The position numbers and the translations under genes were made by a program. The notes under the pieces are model-generated. The model ran no database searches. It worked only from the letters and a program-made list of their open reading frames with translations, and was not told the DNA's origin. DNA of 54,820 nt from Acidimicrobiales bacterium (GTDB lineage Bacteria > Actinomycetota > Acidimicrobiia > Acidimicrobiales > UBA8592): contig JACERY010000010.1 in the NCBI GenBank assembly GCA_013912105.1, positions 1-54,820 on the forward strand, given 5' to 3'. Of this stretch, positions 25,149-34,802 are shown one piece after another (the first letter of the stretch is position 1; each line of letters starts with the position of its first letter).

Positions 25149-25843
25149 TAATTGTTTCCGATCCATGCGACCATAGCTTGCCGTTCCTGATCACAGTTGG
25201 CCCGATGAGACCAAAAGTGTTCTGAATCTGCTGTGCAGCCATCTAGGTAAGTGACGTTCTTAACCCCATTCTTACTTAGAGCTAATCTGACCATTGCTGG
25301 CAGATCTAGTGCTGGACGACCATATTTTGTCTTGGACTTTATTCCCACCCCGAAAGTCTTCTCAAGTGCTGCTAGATCATTCCGATCGAACTCGTAATTC
25401 TCTGGATAAATGCAAGGGCCTACGATAGCAATTGAAGGCGCTTGACCTAATTTATTCATCTCGAAACATGTTTTACCTATTACATCAGAATGAACCCCTC
25501 TCCACCCTGCATGCACTACGCCAAGGACTCCTTCCTCACTGAAAAGAGCTACGGGGGCGCAGTCTGCGACTTGCACAGAAAGGGGTATATCAACGCAACT
25601 TGTTACCAAAGCATCTCCTTTCGTACCCTGAAACTCTCCTGCTTTAGTAATTTCTATTACCGAATTCCCATGTATTTGCTCTAAATATGCCCAAGGCTTT
25701 CCTACTAGACCTTCTTGCCGTCCATGTAGGGTTTCTTTTTCTTGGTTAATTGATAAGTTCCCGTAAGATTTGTCAGTCATAAGAACATAGGCTTTATGCT
25801 CTTTCCCAATTTGCTGGGACCATGAAGGTTCTACATGGTACAT
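25148..25843 (-). CDS. pgeF: PgeF (YfiH/laccase-domain), peptidoglycan editing protein
   Basis: A 231-residue Cu-oxidase_4/YfiH-fold protein. In E. coli PgeF keeps incorrect muropeptide residues such as L-Ser out of peptidoglycan; other family members act on purine nucleosides. Zn-binding residues are visible: His in EQIHGNSVIEI, Cys in VADCAPVALF and His in GVVHAGWRGV, with RANCDQERQAM near the C-terminus. It lies directly downstream of ftsZ, the usual actinobacterial position, with 30 bases between them. The precise enzymatic role in this organism is inferred from family. Confidence 0.9.
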   Translation of the reverse strand: MYHVEPSWSQQIGKEHKAYVLMTDKSYGNLSINQEKETLHGRQEGLVGKPWAYLEQIHGNSVIEITKAGEFQGTKGDALVTSCVDIPLSVQVADCAPVALFSEEGVLGVVHAGWRGVHSDVIGKTCFEMNKLGQAPSIAIVGPCIYPENYEFDRNDLAALEKTFGVGIKSKTKYGRPALDLPAMVRLALSKNGVKNVTYLDGCTADSEHFWSHRANCDQERQAMVAWIGNN

Positions 25844-25873
25844 ATTAGATTTTCCTTGTTTCGGGTAGGTGTC

Positions 25874-26944
25874 CTACTTAAGGAAATCTGGTACGTCTAG
25901 ATCGCCGTGGACTTCTTCTTCATCTAACTCTTCACTATTTCCAAATACATCAGGAATGTCGCTTCCAAGGCTTGTTCGTTGAGGACTGGTTGTACCCTCC
26001 CAGCGATCAAAACCTGCTGCAATCACGGTAACTCTGACTGAATCCCCCATGGCTTCATCAACTACTGTTCCAAAGATAATGTTTGCGTCTGGATGAGCTA
26101 CCCCAAGAACGAGCTCAGCCGCTTCATTAACCTCGTTCAGCGTTAGATTACTGGAGCCAGTTATTGATAAGAGTATTCCCCTAGCACCATCTATTGGTGA
26201 CTCTAAAAGCGGACTTGATACGGCTTTTCGTGCTGCGCTCGTTGCTCTTTGCTCGCCATTTCCTTCACCAGTTCCCATAAGTGCCGAACCTGCATCATTC
26301 ATAATCATTCTGACATCGGCAAAATCAGTATTAATCAAACCTGGTGTGGTAATTAGTTCTGTGATCCCTCTGACCCCATCAAGCAAGACCTCATCTGCTT
26401 TTGCGAAGGCTTCGACTACCGTTGTTTGTTCGTCAGCCACTGAGAGCAATCTGTCATTAGGAATAACTATTTGGGTATCAACTTTTTCTCGCAATCTTGT
26501 AATTCCCTGATCAGCCTGAACAGCACGACGTCGCCCTTCAAACCCAAATGGTCTAGTTACAACACCTATAGTTAATGCTCCTAATCCTTTTGCGATATCC
26601 GCGACTATTGGAGCAGCTCCTGTTCCAGTTCCTCCACCTTCTCCTGCGGTAATAAAAACCATGTCAGCTCCTGAAAGTGCGGCTTCTATCTCTGGCCTAT
26701 GATCTTCTGCAGCTTGCCTACCAATTTCTGGATCAGATCCTGCGCCAAGCCCTCGGGTCAATTCACGGCCTATATCAATTTTCACTTCAGCGTCGGAAAG
26801 CAATAATGCTTGCGCATCAGTATTTATCGCTTGAAATTCTACTCCTCGTAGGCCAGCATCGATCATTCGATTTACTGCATTTACTCCGCCGCCGCCGACA
26901 CCAACAACTTTGATTACAGCTAGATAATTGTGAGGGTTCTCCAT
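25874..26944 (-). CDS. ftsZ: FtsZ, tubulin-like division GTPase
   Basis: Polymerises into the Z ring at midcell. It has 356 residues with almost no N-terminal extension. Motifs: [15 protein letters not shown] (residues 13-27), the tubulin signature [10 protein letters not shown] (about 102-111), and the T7-loop NTDFADVRM. The C-terminal peptide DLDVPDFLK is the SepF/partner-binding tail, reached through a short acidic linker, so the linker is shorter than in many actinobacteria. A strong ribosome-binding site, aaggag, precedes the ATG by 6-7 bases. It starts 121 bases after ftsQ, so it may have its own promoter. Confidence 0.97.
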   Translation of the reverse strand: MENPHNYLAVIKVVGVGGGGVNAVNRMIDAGLRGVEFQAINTDAQALLLSDAEVKIDIGRELTRGLGAGSDPEIGRQAAEDHRPEIEAALSGADMVFITAGEGGGTGTGAAPIVADIAKGLGALTIGVVTRPFGFEGRRRAVQADQGITRLREKVDTQIVIPNDRLLSVADEQTTVVEAFAKADEVLLDGVRGITELITTPGLINTDFADVRMIMNDAGSALMGTGEGNGEQRATSAARKAVSSPLLESPIDGARGILLSITGSSNLTLNEVNEAAELVLGVAHPDANIIFGTVVDEAMGDSVRVTVIAAGFDRWEGTTSPQRTSLGSDIPDVFGNSEELDEEEVHGDLDVPDFLK

Positions 26945-27065
26945 TTTTTTCTCCTTATGAATTTTCCAAACTTATTAGTTTGAGTACAAACTCTAAATCA
27001 TGTGTGAAGAATTTTTCTTTCACTTCTTCTCCAGCTACACAGCTACTTACTGTGTTATTGATTCC
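26945..27065 (-). promoter_or_regulatory. ftsQ-ftsZ intergenic region with small hairpins
   Basis: Upstream cistrons of this cluster overlap or touch, so the 121-base gap before ftsZ is exceptional. In the ftsZ direction it contains ACACAG-N7-CTGTGT and AGTTTG-TACT-CAAACT (26992-26977) as possible stem-loops, then AAGGAG before the ATG. No hairpin is followed by a T-run, so they do not look like an intrinsic terminator. A separate ftsZ promoter or a processing site is the likely reason for the gap. No clear -10/-35 pair was assigned. Confidence 0.4.
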
Positions 27066-27836
27066 CTATGAATCGTATGAGCATTCTTGGGATCTACACA
27101 CCACTGGGTTTCTTGGAGCGCGGACATCGACATGGACGAGGTCGTTGAGATCCGCTTGTTCAAGAATAGTTGCCGCAGCTAAAATCTTTTCTGTGCGGTT
27201 ATTTGTATCACCAAATAGAACTTTTCCTTCTCCAAATAAATTAAGCTCCAATGTTTCACCAACTTGAATAGATGAAATATCGGCAGCAAGAATTGGAGGT
27301 AAATTCTTAGCTAAATCTATTGCGGATAAGCCCTGTTCAGAGACGGATTTCCCTATCTCGAGTGGCTTCTCAAGACCTTCAACTACCGGGTATCCAAATG
27401 GAAGTTCTAAGACGCGATCTACGACTCTCCCATCACTATCGAGTAGCACCCATGAGTCCTTATCAGAGGCAGCGGCAACTGGGGATCTAAGCGTCACATT
27501 GATTGTTACGTCACCTCCGAATGATTTACTGATACGAGCATTTTTTATCTGGGGTATTTGTTTGATCCTACTGATAGCACTACGACTATTAACCTCAAGT
27601 AGAGGTGTAGACTTTCTTATGCCGCTTTGCTCTTCAATGAGATTTGCTAACTCGGAGTCGGCACCCTTAACGATAATACTGTCAACATCCAGTAGCGAAC
27701 TTTTCGTAACGACCACTCCTCCGATTATGAGCAGAACTAAAGAAACTATCAGCAACACGACTCTCAGTCGCCGCTTGCCTTTGGCTCGAAGAATTTCAAT
27801 CCTTCGTTCTTGAATACGTGGATCCATATCTACCAT
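27066..27836 (-). CDS. ftsQ: FtsQ/DivIB-like division protein
   Basis: Bitopic divisome protein, 256 residues: a basic cytoplasmic N-terminus (QERRIEILRAKGKRRLR), one membrane helix (about residues 25-46) and an extracellular POTRA domain beginning LLDVDSIIVKGADSELANLIEE. A DivIB/FtsQ beta domain follows, with WVLLDSDGRVVDRVLE and LPPILAADISSIQVGE. It bridges FtsL-like and other divisome proteins. The start shares one base with the murB stop. The Cys pair in the short tail VVCRSQECSYDS is unusual and might form a disulfide outside the cell. Confidence 0.92.
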   Translation of the reverse strand: MVDMDPRIQERRIEILRAKGKRRLRVVLLIVSLVLLIIGGVVVTKSSLLDVDSIIVKGADSELANLIEEQSGIRKSTPLLEVNSRSAISRIKQIPQIKNARISKSFGGDVTINVTLRSPVAAASDKDSWVLLDSDGRVVDRVLELPFGYPVVEGLEKPLEIGKSVSEQGLSAIDLAKNLPPILAADISSIQVGETLELNLFGEGKVLFGDTNNRTEKILAAATILEQADLNDLVHVDVRAPRNPVVCRSQECSYDS

Positions 27837-28753
27837 CAGTCAAACCCAATTAACTGAGTTTCGATCTTGAGCTTGATTCCAAATTCCTCAGATACTCTTC
27901 TTTGTATCTCTTTCATAAGTAAGTAGACATCCGTAGCCCTACCATTTTGATCGACCTGAATGAAGTTTGCATGCTTTTGAGAAATCGCAGCCGTTCCAAC
28001 CCTAAATCCTTTACTTCCTGTTTCTTCAATTAATTCACCAGCTGATTTCTTTTCGGGATTTTTGAATACTGAACCGGCATTTTGACCGCCAGGTTGATTT
28101 TCAAGGCGCCAGCGTACTATTTCTTTTATCTTCTCGTTAGAAACCGCTGGGACCCCCTTTTCCAAAACGAGTATGGCATTAACAACAATCTGATGGGATT
28201 CGATAGACGAAGTGCGGTACTCAAATTCTAAATCACCTGTACTAAGGCTTAGCCCTTTACCATTTACTAAATCAACTACTTCAACGCTCTGCACACTTTC
28301 GCGCATATCAGACCCATGGCCTCCAGCGTTCATTTTGACTGCGCCGCCTATCGTTCCAGGGACACCCACTGCCCACTCAAATCCTGCCAACCCAACAGAA
28401 GCAGTTTTTCGAGCAAGGACTGGCAATTTTACCGCAGCGCCAGCCTTTACTTGAGTATCATTAATCTCTATTTCTTCAAAACCTTTTCCTAATCTCACCA
28501 CTAATCCATCAAAGCCAGTGTCAGCAATAAGAAGATTTGACCCGTTTCCTATTATTACGATTTCTTTATTAGTTTTTTTATTTACAGAAACGACAGACTG
28601 TAACTCTGCTTCGTTGCTTACTTCCACATAAAGTGAGCACTTAGCTCTTGTTCTGTAGGTAGTCTGTTGGCCGATCTCAAAATTCTCTATTGCTGCTTTT
28701 CGGCTAAACAAACTGTCAATTTCGTTCCCTACTTCATTCCAGAGACTGCTCAT
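27836..28753 (-). CDS. murB: MurB, UDP-N-acetylenolpyruvoylglucosamine reductase
   Basis: FAD-dependent reduction that makes UDP-MurNAc, 305 residues. FAD-binding VIIGNGSNLLIADTGFDG, GTIGGAVKMNAGGHG (FAD/substrate loop), the GQNAGSVFKNPE motif with the catalytic Ser, and the closing KHANFIQV are all present. It sits between murC and ftsQ, with 3 bases to murC and one shared base with ftsQ. The murG-murC-murB-ftsQ order is typical of Gram-positive dcw clusters. Confidence 0.95.
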   Translation of the reverse strand: MSSLWNEVGNEIDSLFSRKAAIENFEIGQQTTYRTRAKCSLYVEVSNEAELQSVVSVNKKTNKEIVIIGNGSNLLIADTGFDGLVVRLGKGFEEIEINDTQVKAGAAVKLPVLARKTASVGLAGFEWAVGVPGTIGGAVKMNAGGHGSDMRESVQSVEVVDLVNGKGLSLSTGDLEFEYRTSSIESHQIVVNAILVLEKGVPAVSNEKIKEIVRWRLENQPGGQNAGSVFKNPEKKSAGELIEETGSKGFRVGTAAISQKHANFIQVDQNGRATDVYLLMKEIQRRVSEEFGIKLKIETQLIGFD

Positions 28754-28756
28754 TTC

Positions 28757-30130
28757 TTAATTCTCTAACATTTCGCTTGGGAGGCTTGTCAAATCCCCTG
28801 CCCCAAGAGTTATGCACAAGTCTCCCGCTTGAAGATTCTCGTGAAGTAGCTTTATTAGCTCTTGGCGGTGTTCACAATAGTGAATTGGCTTTTCATAACC
28901 GTTGGTTTTCAAAGAGTCTGCAATTAACTTTCCCGTCACACCAGGAATTGGCTTCTCACCTGAAGAGTAAATTCCTGTAATAATGACTTCATCAGCATCG
29001 TCAAAGCAATTGGAGAATGCATCTGCTAATTCATATGTTCTGGTGTAACGATGAGGTTGAAAAACAGCAACAATCCGACCCCATTGTCCCTCGCTTGCAG
29101 CTTTTAACGCAGCTTTGACTTCAGTCGGAAGATGCGCATAGTCATCGATAAATGCTACTCCATTAGCTTCGCCTCTAAATTGAAATCGCCTAGCTACCCC
29201 AGCGAAATGAGATAAACCCCTTCTCAACTCTTCAACTGGAAGTCCTATATCCACGCCAACTGCTATGGCAGCAGTTGCATTTAGCGCATTGTGCAATCCT
29301 GGGCTAGCGAGAGTAAAGCGTCCAAGATTAGCTTCTGGTCCGATAATTTCAAACGAAGATGAAAACCTGCCTCCCACATATGACTGGAGGCTATAGTCTG
29401 ATTTTGTACTAGTTCCGTAAGTCACAACTTTCTCACTATCCAATAGATAGCTTATATCTTCATCCACATCACATATGTAGGCTTTCTTTCTAGTCCCTAG
29501 AACAAATTGTTTAAATGCTTCCCGTAAATTTTCTTCAGTTCCGTAATATGAAAGATGATCTGGTTCAACACTTGTAACAATAGAGAATTCCGCTTCTACC
29601 TCAAGGAAAGTCCCATCAGATTCATCAGCTTCCATAACCAAGTATTGCGAATTCTTATCCCATAGAGCTCCGCAACCAATTTCATTGACTTCTCCACCTA
29701 TCAAAAAAGACGGGTTTACCCCAGCTTCAGCTAAGACAAGGGAAAGCATCGATGACGTAGTCGTCTTCCCGTGAGTTCCTGCCACCGCAATTGTTTTTTT
29801 AGTTTTACTGATGGCAGCTGTGATGTCTGCCCTACTGGCTATGCCTATGCCCTTCCGCTTCGCTTCTTCAACTTCAACGTTCCCTTCAGGGATAGCCGTT
29901 GACTTGGTTAATAGCGAAGCATTCCCTAGATTCATCTCTGAGTGACCTATAAAGACTTCTATTCCTTCAGCCTCTAGCCGCTCAAGCCCTGCAGAGTACT
30001 TGAGGTCACTCCCCTTCACCCTATGTCCCATTCCTGACAAGACTATGGCAATTGACCGCATGCCAGCTCCTCCAATACCAACCATATGAATATCTTTAGG
30101 GTCACGTAGGGATAGCTCTTGTAAAGTCAT
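28757..30130 (-). CDS. murC: MurC, UDP-MurNAc:L-alanine ligase
   Basis: ATP-dependent ligase that adds the first amino acid, L-Ala, to UDP-MurNAc. It has 457 residues and the three Mur-ligase domains. The N-terminal HMVGIGGAGMRSIA is the MurC-specific nucleotide loop, followed by ATP-binding VAGTHGKTTTSSML, EADESDGTFL, and the C-terminal domain with FQPHRYTRTY. The start overlaps the murG stop (ATGA). Confidence 0.96.
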   Translation of the reverse strand: MTLQELSLRDPKDIHMVGIGGAGMRSIAIVLSGMGHRVKGSDLKYSAGLERLEAEGIEVFIGHSEMNLGNASLLTKSTAIPEGNVEVEEAKRKGIGIASRADITAAISKTKKTIAVAGTHGKTTTSSMLSLVLAEAGVNPSFLIGGEVNEIGCGALWDKNSQYLVMEADESDGTFLEVEAEFSIVTSVEPDHLSYYGTEENLREAFKQFVLGTRKKAYICDVDEDISYLLDSEKVVTYGTSTKSDYSLQSYVGGRFSSSFEIIGPEANLGRFTLASPGLHNALNATAAIAVGVDIGLPVEELRRGLSHFAGVARRFQFRGEANGVAFIDDYAHLPTEVKAALKAASEGQWGRIVAVFQPHRYTRTYELADAFSNCFDDADEVIITGIYSSGEKPIPGVTGKLIADSLKTNGYEKPIHYCEHRQELIKLLHENLQAGDLCITLGAGDLTSLPSEMLEN

Positions 30131-31224
30131 TTTGCTTCCTTCAGCATTACTGCAGCCACCATTTTTGCCGCTGCCCGATTACCTGCTTTTCTGCTTTTCT
30201 TGGCCATTGTCTCCAACCTAAGTGAGTTCTGAAGTAACTCCTTAATTGCATTTACTAAATTATCCCCAGTGCACTCGTTGTCATCAATAATGACCGCAGC
30301 CCCAGCATCAGCTAAGGAATTCGCATTCTTTCGCTGGTGATCGCCTGGAGCGTGTGGGAGTGGCACGAGTACTGCTGGTACCCCTACAACAGATATCTCC
30401 GCTGTGATAGAACCACCAGCTCGAGAAATAATAAGATCAGCTGCGTTTAACACAGCAGGCATATCCGTTTCATATTCAATAGGTTTGTAGTCGATAAACT
30501 CAACTAGCTCTGGAATAGTTAGAACTTCCCAATCTCTTCGGCCAATGATGTGATAAATGCTGAGGTTTTTGATCCCGTCGAGTTTAGGAATCGCATCAAT
30601 AATTGCTTCGTTTATTCTCCTAGCTCCAAGAGATCCTCCTGTAACAACTACTAACTGGTTCTGGTCAGGTATTCCTAACTTTCTACGATCATCTCCTTTA
30701 TCTTCCTGCCTAATCTGACTTATTTCCCTGCGAACCGGATTGCCGGTCAGTACTTTTTTCTTTAGATCCGTTCCTTCATAAGAAACTGCTGATCTTTTAG
30801 CCCACTTACTAATTAGCTTATTGGCGCGACCGGGAACAGCATTTTGTTCATGGAGTACAACTGGAACTTTTGTTATTAGGCCAGCAATAGCACCGGGTAC
30901 TGATGCATAGCCACCTAACGCAAGTATTATCTTCGGCTTACATGATTTATAGAGCTTCGCTGCTAACCATGTTGCTTTAACAACTAGGGCTAACGTCTTT
31001 AGAACTGAAATTGGGTTTCTTTTCTGAATTCCGGCACCTGGAAGAGTGACTAAGTCAAAATTTTCCGCAGATACAAGTCTTTGATCAATTTCTTTTTCGC
31101 TTCCCAGAAAGATCACACTCTTTTTATCAATGCCACTATCCACCAATGAATTTGCTACAGCTAAACCTGGGTGTAGATGACCGGCAGTTCCACCACCAGC
31201 AATTACAGCGAAACACTCCTTCAT
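30127..31224 (-). CDS. murG: MurG, lipid I to lipid II GlcNAc transferase
   Basis: Membrane-associated GT-B glycosyltransferase that adds GlcNAc to lipid I at the inner face of the membrane, 365 residues. The first Gly-rich loop GGGTAGHLHPGLAVA (residues 10-24), the second loop TGGSLGARRIN, and the UDP-GlcNAc site RAGGSITAEISVVGVPAVLVPLP are all seen. The ATGA overlap with ftsW indicates translational coupling. Confidence 0.96.
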   Translation of the reverse strand: MKECFAVIAGGGTAGHLHPGLAVANSLVDSGIDKKSVIFLGSEKEIDQRLVSAENFDLVTLPGAGIQKRNPISVLKTLALVVKATWLAAKLYKSCKPKIILALGGYASVPGAIAGLITKVPVVLHEQNAVPGRANKLISKWAKRSAVSYEGTDLKKKVLTGNPVRREISQIRQEDKGDDRRKLGIPDQNQLVVVTGGSLGARRINEAIIDAIPKLDGIKNLSIYHIIGRRDWEVLTIPELVEFIDYKPIEYETDMPAVLNAADLIISRAGGSITAEISVVGVPAVLVPLPHAPGDHQRKNANSLADAGAAVIIDDNECTGDNLVNAIKELLQNSLRLETMAKKSRKAGNRAAAKMVAAVMLKEAK

Positions 31225-32420
31225 TTGACTCTCTGATGTGAGATATTCAAGAGAATGCCGATTGCCGCCATCCCTACTAATAATGAACTACCTCCATACG
31301 AAACAAAAGGAAGTGGAAGACCTGTGTTTGGCAATCTTCCAATTGTTACTCCTATATTCACGAAAGCCTGCACAACAAACCAAATCGTTATACCCATAGC
31401 AAGAAGATACCCAAATTTGTCTGAAGCATTGGAGGCGCTAACTGCTACGCGAACTCCAAGTACAACCAATGCCACAAACAGCGATAGAACTAGCAGAGAT
31501 CCTATAAGTCCCATCTCTTCTGCGACGATTGTGAAAATAAAATCAGTATGTGTTTCAGGGGTCCACCATTTTGACTTACTTGCACCTGGTCCCACGCCTA
31601 AAAGACCTCCGTTGCTTATACCAGTAAGAGACTGTAAGGTTTGCCAACCTGTGTTGAGTGAGTCACCCTCAAGGTCCAAGATAGCTAGGAGTCTTTGCCT
31701 TCGGTATGGCGCTGCTATAGCGCCCCCGACAACCAGAAGGGCACTTCCGGCTCCGATAGTTACAAATTTTCCTAAGGGCATACCCCCAAGAAATAATAAG
31801 ATAGCGACTAAGGAGGTAACTAAGCACATTGTCCCGTAATCTGGCTGATTGAATAATAAAAGCATCGCTGGAATAAGAACTAGTATTGGATCCCAATATG
31901 CTCTGGGATTATTTAGTTTATTTTCGTAGTCGGAAAGATGCTTTGCCGTGAAGAGTATCATCACCAATTTGAGCATTTCCGATGGCTGAAAAGTTCCTCC
32001 GGGAACTGCTAACCACCTGGTTGCCCCACCTCCTTCTACACCTAAAGGAGTAAAAAGAAGGAAAAACATGAAATACGTTACTCCAAGAAGCGCTGGAACT
32101 AAAGGTTTTAGTCTTCTGTAATCAAATTTTGAACATGTGTACAGTACAACTAATCCAATTAGAAACCATACTCCCTGTTTATAGAAGTAAGAGAACTCTC
32201 CTAGACCTTCTCGACTAGCTACAACCGAACCAGCTGATAACACCATTGCAAGGCCGAATAGGTTAAGAATAACAACAACCGCAACAATTTTTAACTGTAA
32301 AGGTGTCCAGAAGGATGATTTCTTTCCGTGACTCTTTTCCGGTGATCTTATTGTCGTAAACAATGCGCTTCTAAGACTTTTTCCAAAGTTTGTTTGATGA
32401 GGAGGGTTAGTTATTGCCAA
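31221..32420 (-). CDS. ftsW: FtsW, SEDS-family septal peptidoglycan polymerase
   Basis: Polytopic membrane protein of 399 residues with about ten helices that polymerises lipid II with FtsI. It has GVEGGGATRWL, FQPSEMLKLVMILF with the FQPSE motif, NQPDYGT, and the C-terminal GLPLPFVSYGGSSLL signature of SEDS proteins. RodA is the alternative, but its place between murD and murG fits FtsW. The start is a TTG within the murD 3' end (14-base overlap). About 45 hydrophilic residues precede the first helix. Confidence 0.94.
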   Translation of the reverse strand: MAITNPPHQTNFGKSLRSALFTTIRSPEKSHGKKSSFWTPLQLKIVAVVVILNLFGLAMVLSAGSVVASREGLGEFSYFYKQGVWFLIGLVVLYTCSKFDYRRLKPLVPALLGVTYFMFFLLFTPLGVEGGGATRWLAVPGGTFQPSEMLKLVMILFTAKHLSDYENKLNNPRAYWDPILVLIPAMLLLFNQPDYGTMCLVTSLVAILLFLGGMPLGKFVTIGAGSALLVVGGAIAAPYRRQRLLAILDLEGDSLNTGWQTLQSLTGISNGGLLGVGPGASKSKWWTPETHTDFIFTIVAEEMGLIGSLLVLSLFVALVVLGVRVAVSASNASDKFGYLLAMGITIWFVVQAFVNIGVTIGRLPNTGLPLPFVSYGGSSLLVGMAAIGILLNISHQRVK

Positions 32421-33756
32421 TTTGGCCCCCTATTAAAGTTTGGACAATTCTCTCAAAATCTTCCCCACGCTCTACATAATTTTGATACCTGTCAAATGAT
32501 GTACATCCTGGCGAGAGAAGAATTACATCGCCCTTTTCGCTAAATTCTGACGACATATTGACTGCGTCTTTCATTGATTCAGCTTTTGAAACTGGCATTG
32601 AAGTTCCCAAAACCCCAGCAATCTCATCTGCAGCTTCACCGATCGCTATTAGGCGTTTTATCTTTGACGCTACACACGTCAATACCCCCAGGTTCAGACC
32701 TTTATTTCTTCCCCCGGCGATCAAAATTACATTTTCGAAACCATTCACAGCAGCAATAACTGAATGAGGAGTTGTTGACTTACTGTCGTTGTACCATTCA
32801 ACTTCGTCTTTTTGACCTACGAAACTAATCCTGTGCGGTAATCCTTTAAATTCCTTTAAGACATTTCTTATGGCATCAATTGTTGCACCAGAGTGAATAG
32901 ACAAGGTCGCAGCAGCCAATGCATTCAAAACGTCATGTGGTGAGGATCGCTTTAACTCACTAATTTCTAATAATTCCTGACCATCAATTACTAAGGAGTC
33001 ACCTATTACTTGACTAGTTCCAGATTGCCAACCGAATGTCTTGATTACACCTCTTTCCGGTAGATGCTTCATTACTACTTCATCTTCAGCATTTCCGATA
33101 GCTATCTGGTGACTTTCATGATTTGACCACATTGATGCCTTAGCAATTTCGTAGCTTGCAAGAGAATCATGAACATCTAAATGGTCAGGAGAGAAATTCA
33201 GCCACACCGATGCCTCTGGTGAAAAAATAGAGGACCAGCCTAACCTAAACGACGAAGCTTCTACGATAAATTTTTCTATAGATAAATCGCTAATAGCTTT
33301 GACTAAGGGAATTTCTGTATTACCTACTGCTTCAACTTTTATTCCACTTGAAAGCAACATCTCTTTAACCATCATGGTCACAGTTGTTTTCCCGTTAGTC
33401 CCGGTGATTGCTATAACTGGGCGGTCGTCATATTGAGCAGCTAGGTCAAATTCACTAGCAATTTGATAGCCCATCTTATCTACATGCGCAAAGACAGGGT
33501 GGTTCTCTGGCAATCCAGGTGTCGGCATGAAGATATCTATTTCTTCAATTAACTTAGCTAGCTTAATATCGTCGGTTGCCTGATGTATCTTTAAGCCCAG
33601 ACTCTTAGCGTATTTTTGAGCTGAATTAGAAGGGTTGTCATCAAAGATTATTAGCTTAAAATTTTTGGTCATAAGGAACTCAACGATTGACTGTCCAGTT
33701 TCACCAAATCCAAAAATACCTACTGTTGAGCCCTCTATAAAGATAGATTTTCTCAT
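32407..33756 (-). CDS. murD: MurD, UDP-MurNAc-L-Ala:D-glutamate ligase
   Basis: Cytoplasmic Mur ligase that adds D-Glu, 449 residues. N-terminal VGIFGFGETGQSIVEFL, ATP loop AITGTNGKTTVTMMV, NFSPDHLDVHDSLASYEIAK, and the C-terminal WYNDSKSTTPHSVIAAV with GGRNKGLNL identify MurD rather than its paralogues. The start overlaps the mraY stop (ATGA), and its 3' end overlaps ftsW by 14 bases. Confidence 0.96.
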   Translation of the reverse strand: MRKSIFIEGSTVGIFGFGETGQSIVEFLMTKNFKLIIFDDNPSNSAQKYAKSLGLKIHQATDDIKLAKLIEEIDIFMPTPGLPENHPVFAHVDKMGYQIASEFDLAAQYDDRPVIAITGTNGKTTVTMMVKEMLLSSGIKVEAVGNTEIPLVKAISDLSIEKFIVEASSFRLGWSSIFSPEASVWLNFSPDHLDVHDSLASYEIAKASMWSNHESHQIAIGNAEDEVVMKHLPERGVIKTFGWQSGTSQVIGDSLVIDGQELLEISELKRSSPHDVLNALAAATLSIHSGATIDAIRNVLKEFKGLPHRISFVGQKDEVEWYNDSKSTTPHSVIAAVNGFENVILIAGGRNKGLNLGVLTCVASKIKRLIAIGEAADEIAGVLGTSMPVSKAESMKDAVNMSSEFSEKGDVILLSPGCTSFDRYQNYVERGEDFERIVQTLIGGQIGNN

Positions 33757-34802
33757 GGAAGCTCTATTCCTCGAAAGTCAGATATTTCAACGAAATCTGC
33801 ATAGAAAATTCCAAGGGCAATGGCTACACAGAACCCGCTAATAATCCAGAATCTAACTATCACTGTAGTTTCTGGCCACCCTTGAAGTTCGAAGTGATGA
33901 TGAAATGGGGCCATTCGAAAAATTCTTCGCTTCCCCATCCACCGGTAACCAATAATTTGAACAACTACTGAAATGGTCTCAAGTACGAATATCCCTCCGA
34001 TAATCGGTAGTAGAAGTTGCGTATTAGTAGCCAAAGCTAAACACGCTAAGGCTGTTCCGATAGCTAAGGAACCAGTATCACCCATAAAAATTTTAGCAGG
34101 AGCTGCATTCCACCAAAGAAAGCCTACGCAAGCACCGAGCATAGAAACAGCTACGACTGCTAGATCTAATGCATGATCTAAATCGTATATCTCAGGATGC
34201 CTAAATGCCCAAAAAGAAATTACTGTGAATGCACTGAAGGACAGAGTTGAAGACCCTGCAGCGAGACCATCAAGGCCATCGGTAAGATTTACTGCGTTGC
34301 TCATTGCAAGAATAATAAAAGCCGCCCAGAGAGTCCATCCGACTGGCCCGAGATCTATAGATAACGAATCCCATCTCGTAAAGGAAACTTCCGTGTGTAC
34401 ATCGGTAAAGGAAACCATCAGAATCGCAAATCCAAAGGCCACGACCAGAAGACCAATTACTTTCATTTTCTTATTTAGACCGAGGTTCCTTGCATTTCTG
34501 ACTTTAAGCCAGTCATCAAAAAATCCTACGATTCCTGACCCTACGATTGCTAACATAACGAATAATCCAGAACGGGTGTAGATTCCGTTATAGAGATCCG
34601 AGATTATGTAAGCTATGGCCGAACCCGCTACAACTGCTATTCCGCCCATAGTCGGGGTTCCGGCTTTTGTTTTATGCCCACCAGGGCCGTCTTCACGTAT
34701 GGGCTGACCTATCCCCTTTTCTGTTAACCATTTGATTAAGTAACGTGTCCCAAATAGAGAAATTGCTGTTGAAATTGTTACTGCAAGAAGAAGCCGTATC
34801 AT
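33753..34802 (-). CDS. mraY: MraY, phospho-MurNAc-pentapeptide translocase (lipid I synthase)
   Basis: Integral membrane enzyme of 349 residues with about ten helices; transfers phospho-MurNAc-pentapeptide to undecaprenyl phosphate. DGPGGHKTKAGTPTMGG, the catalytic NAVNLTDGLDGLAAG, FMGDTGSLAIGT and the HHHFE motif in MAPFHHHFELQG are complete. The start overlaps the murE stop by 4 bases. This junction normally holds murF in dcw clusters, and no frame for it exists here. Confidence 0.97.
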   Translation of the reverse strand: MIRLLLAVTISTAISLFGTRYLIKWLTEKGIGQPIREDGPGGHKTKAGTPTMGGIAVVAGSAIAYIISDLYNGIYTRSGLFVMLAIVGSGIVGFFDDWLKVRNARNLGLNKKMKVIGLLVVAFGFAILMVSFTDVHTEVSFTRWDSLSIDLGPVGWTLWAAFIILAMSNAVNLTDGLDGLAAGSSTLSFSAFTVISFWAFRHPEIYDLDHALDLAVVAVSMLGACVGFLWWNAAPAKIFMGDTGSLAIGTALACLALATNTQLLLPIIGGIFVLETISVVVQIIGYRWMGKRRIFRMAPFHHHFELQGWPETTVIVRFWIISGFCVAIALGIFYADFVEISDFRGIELP

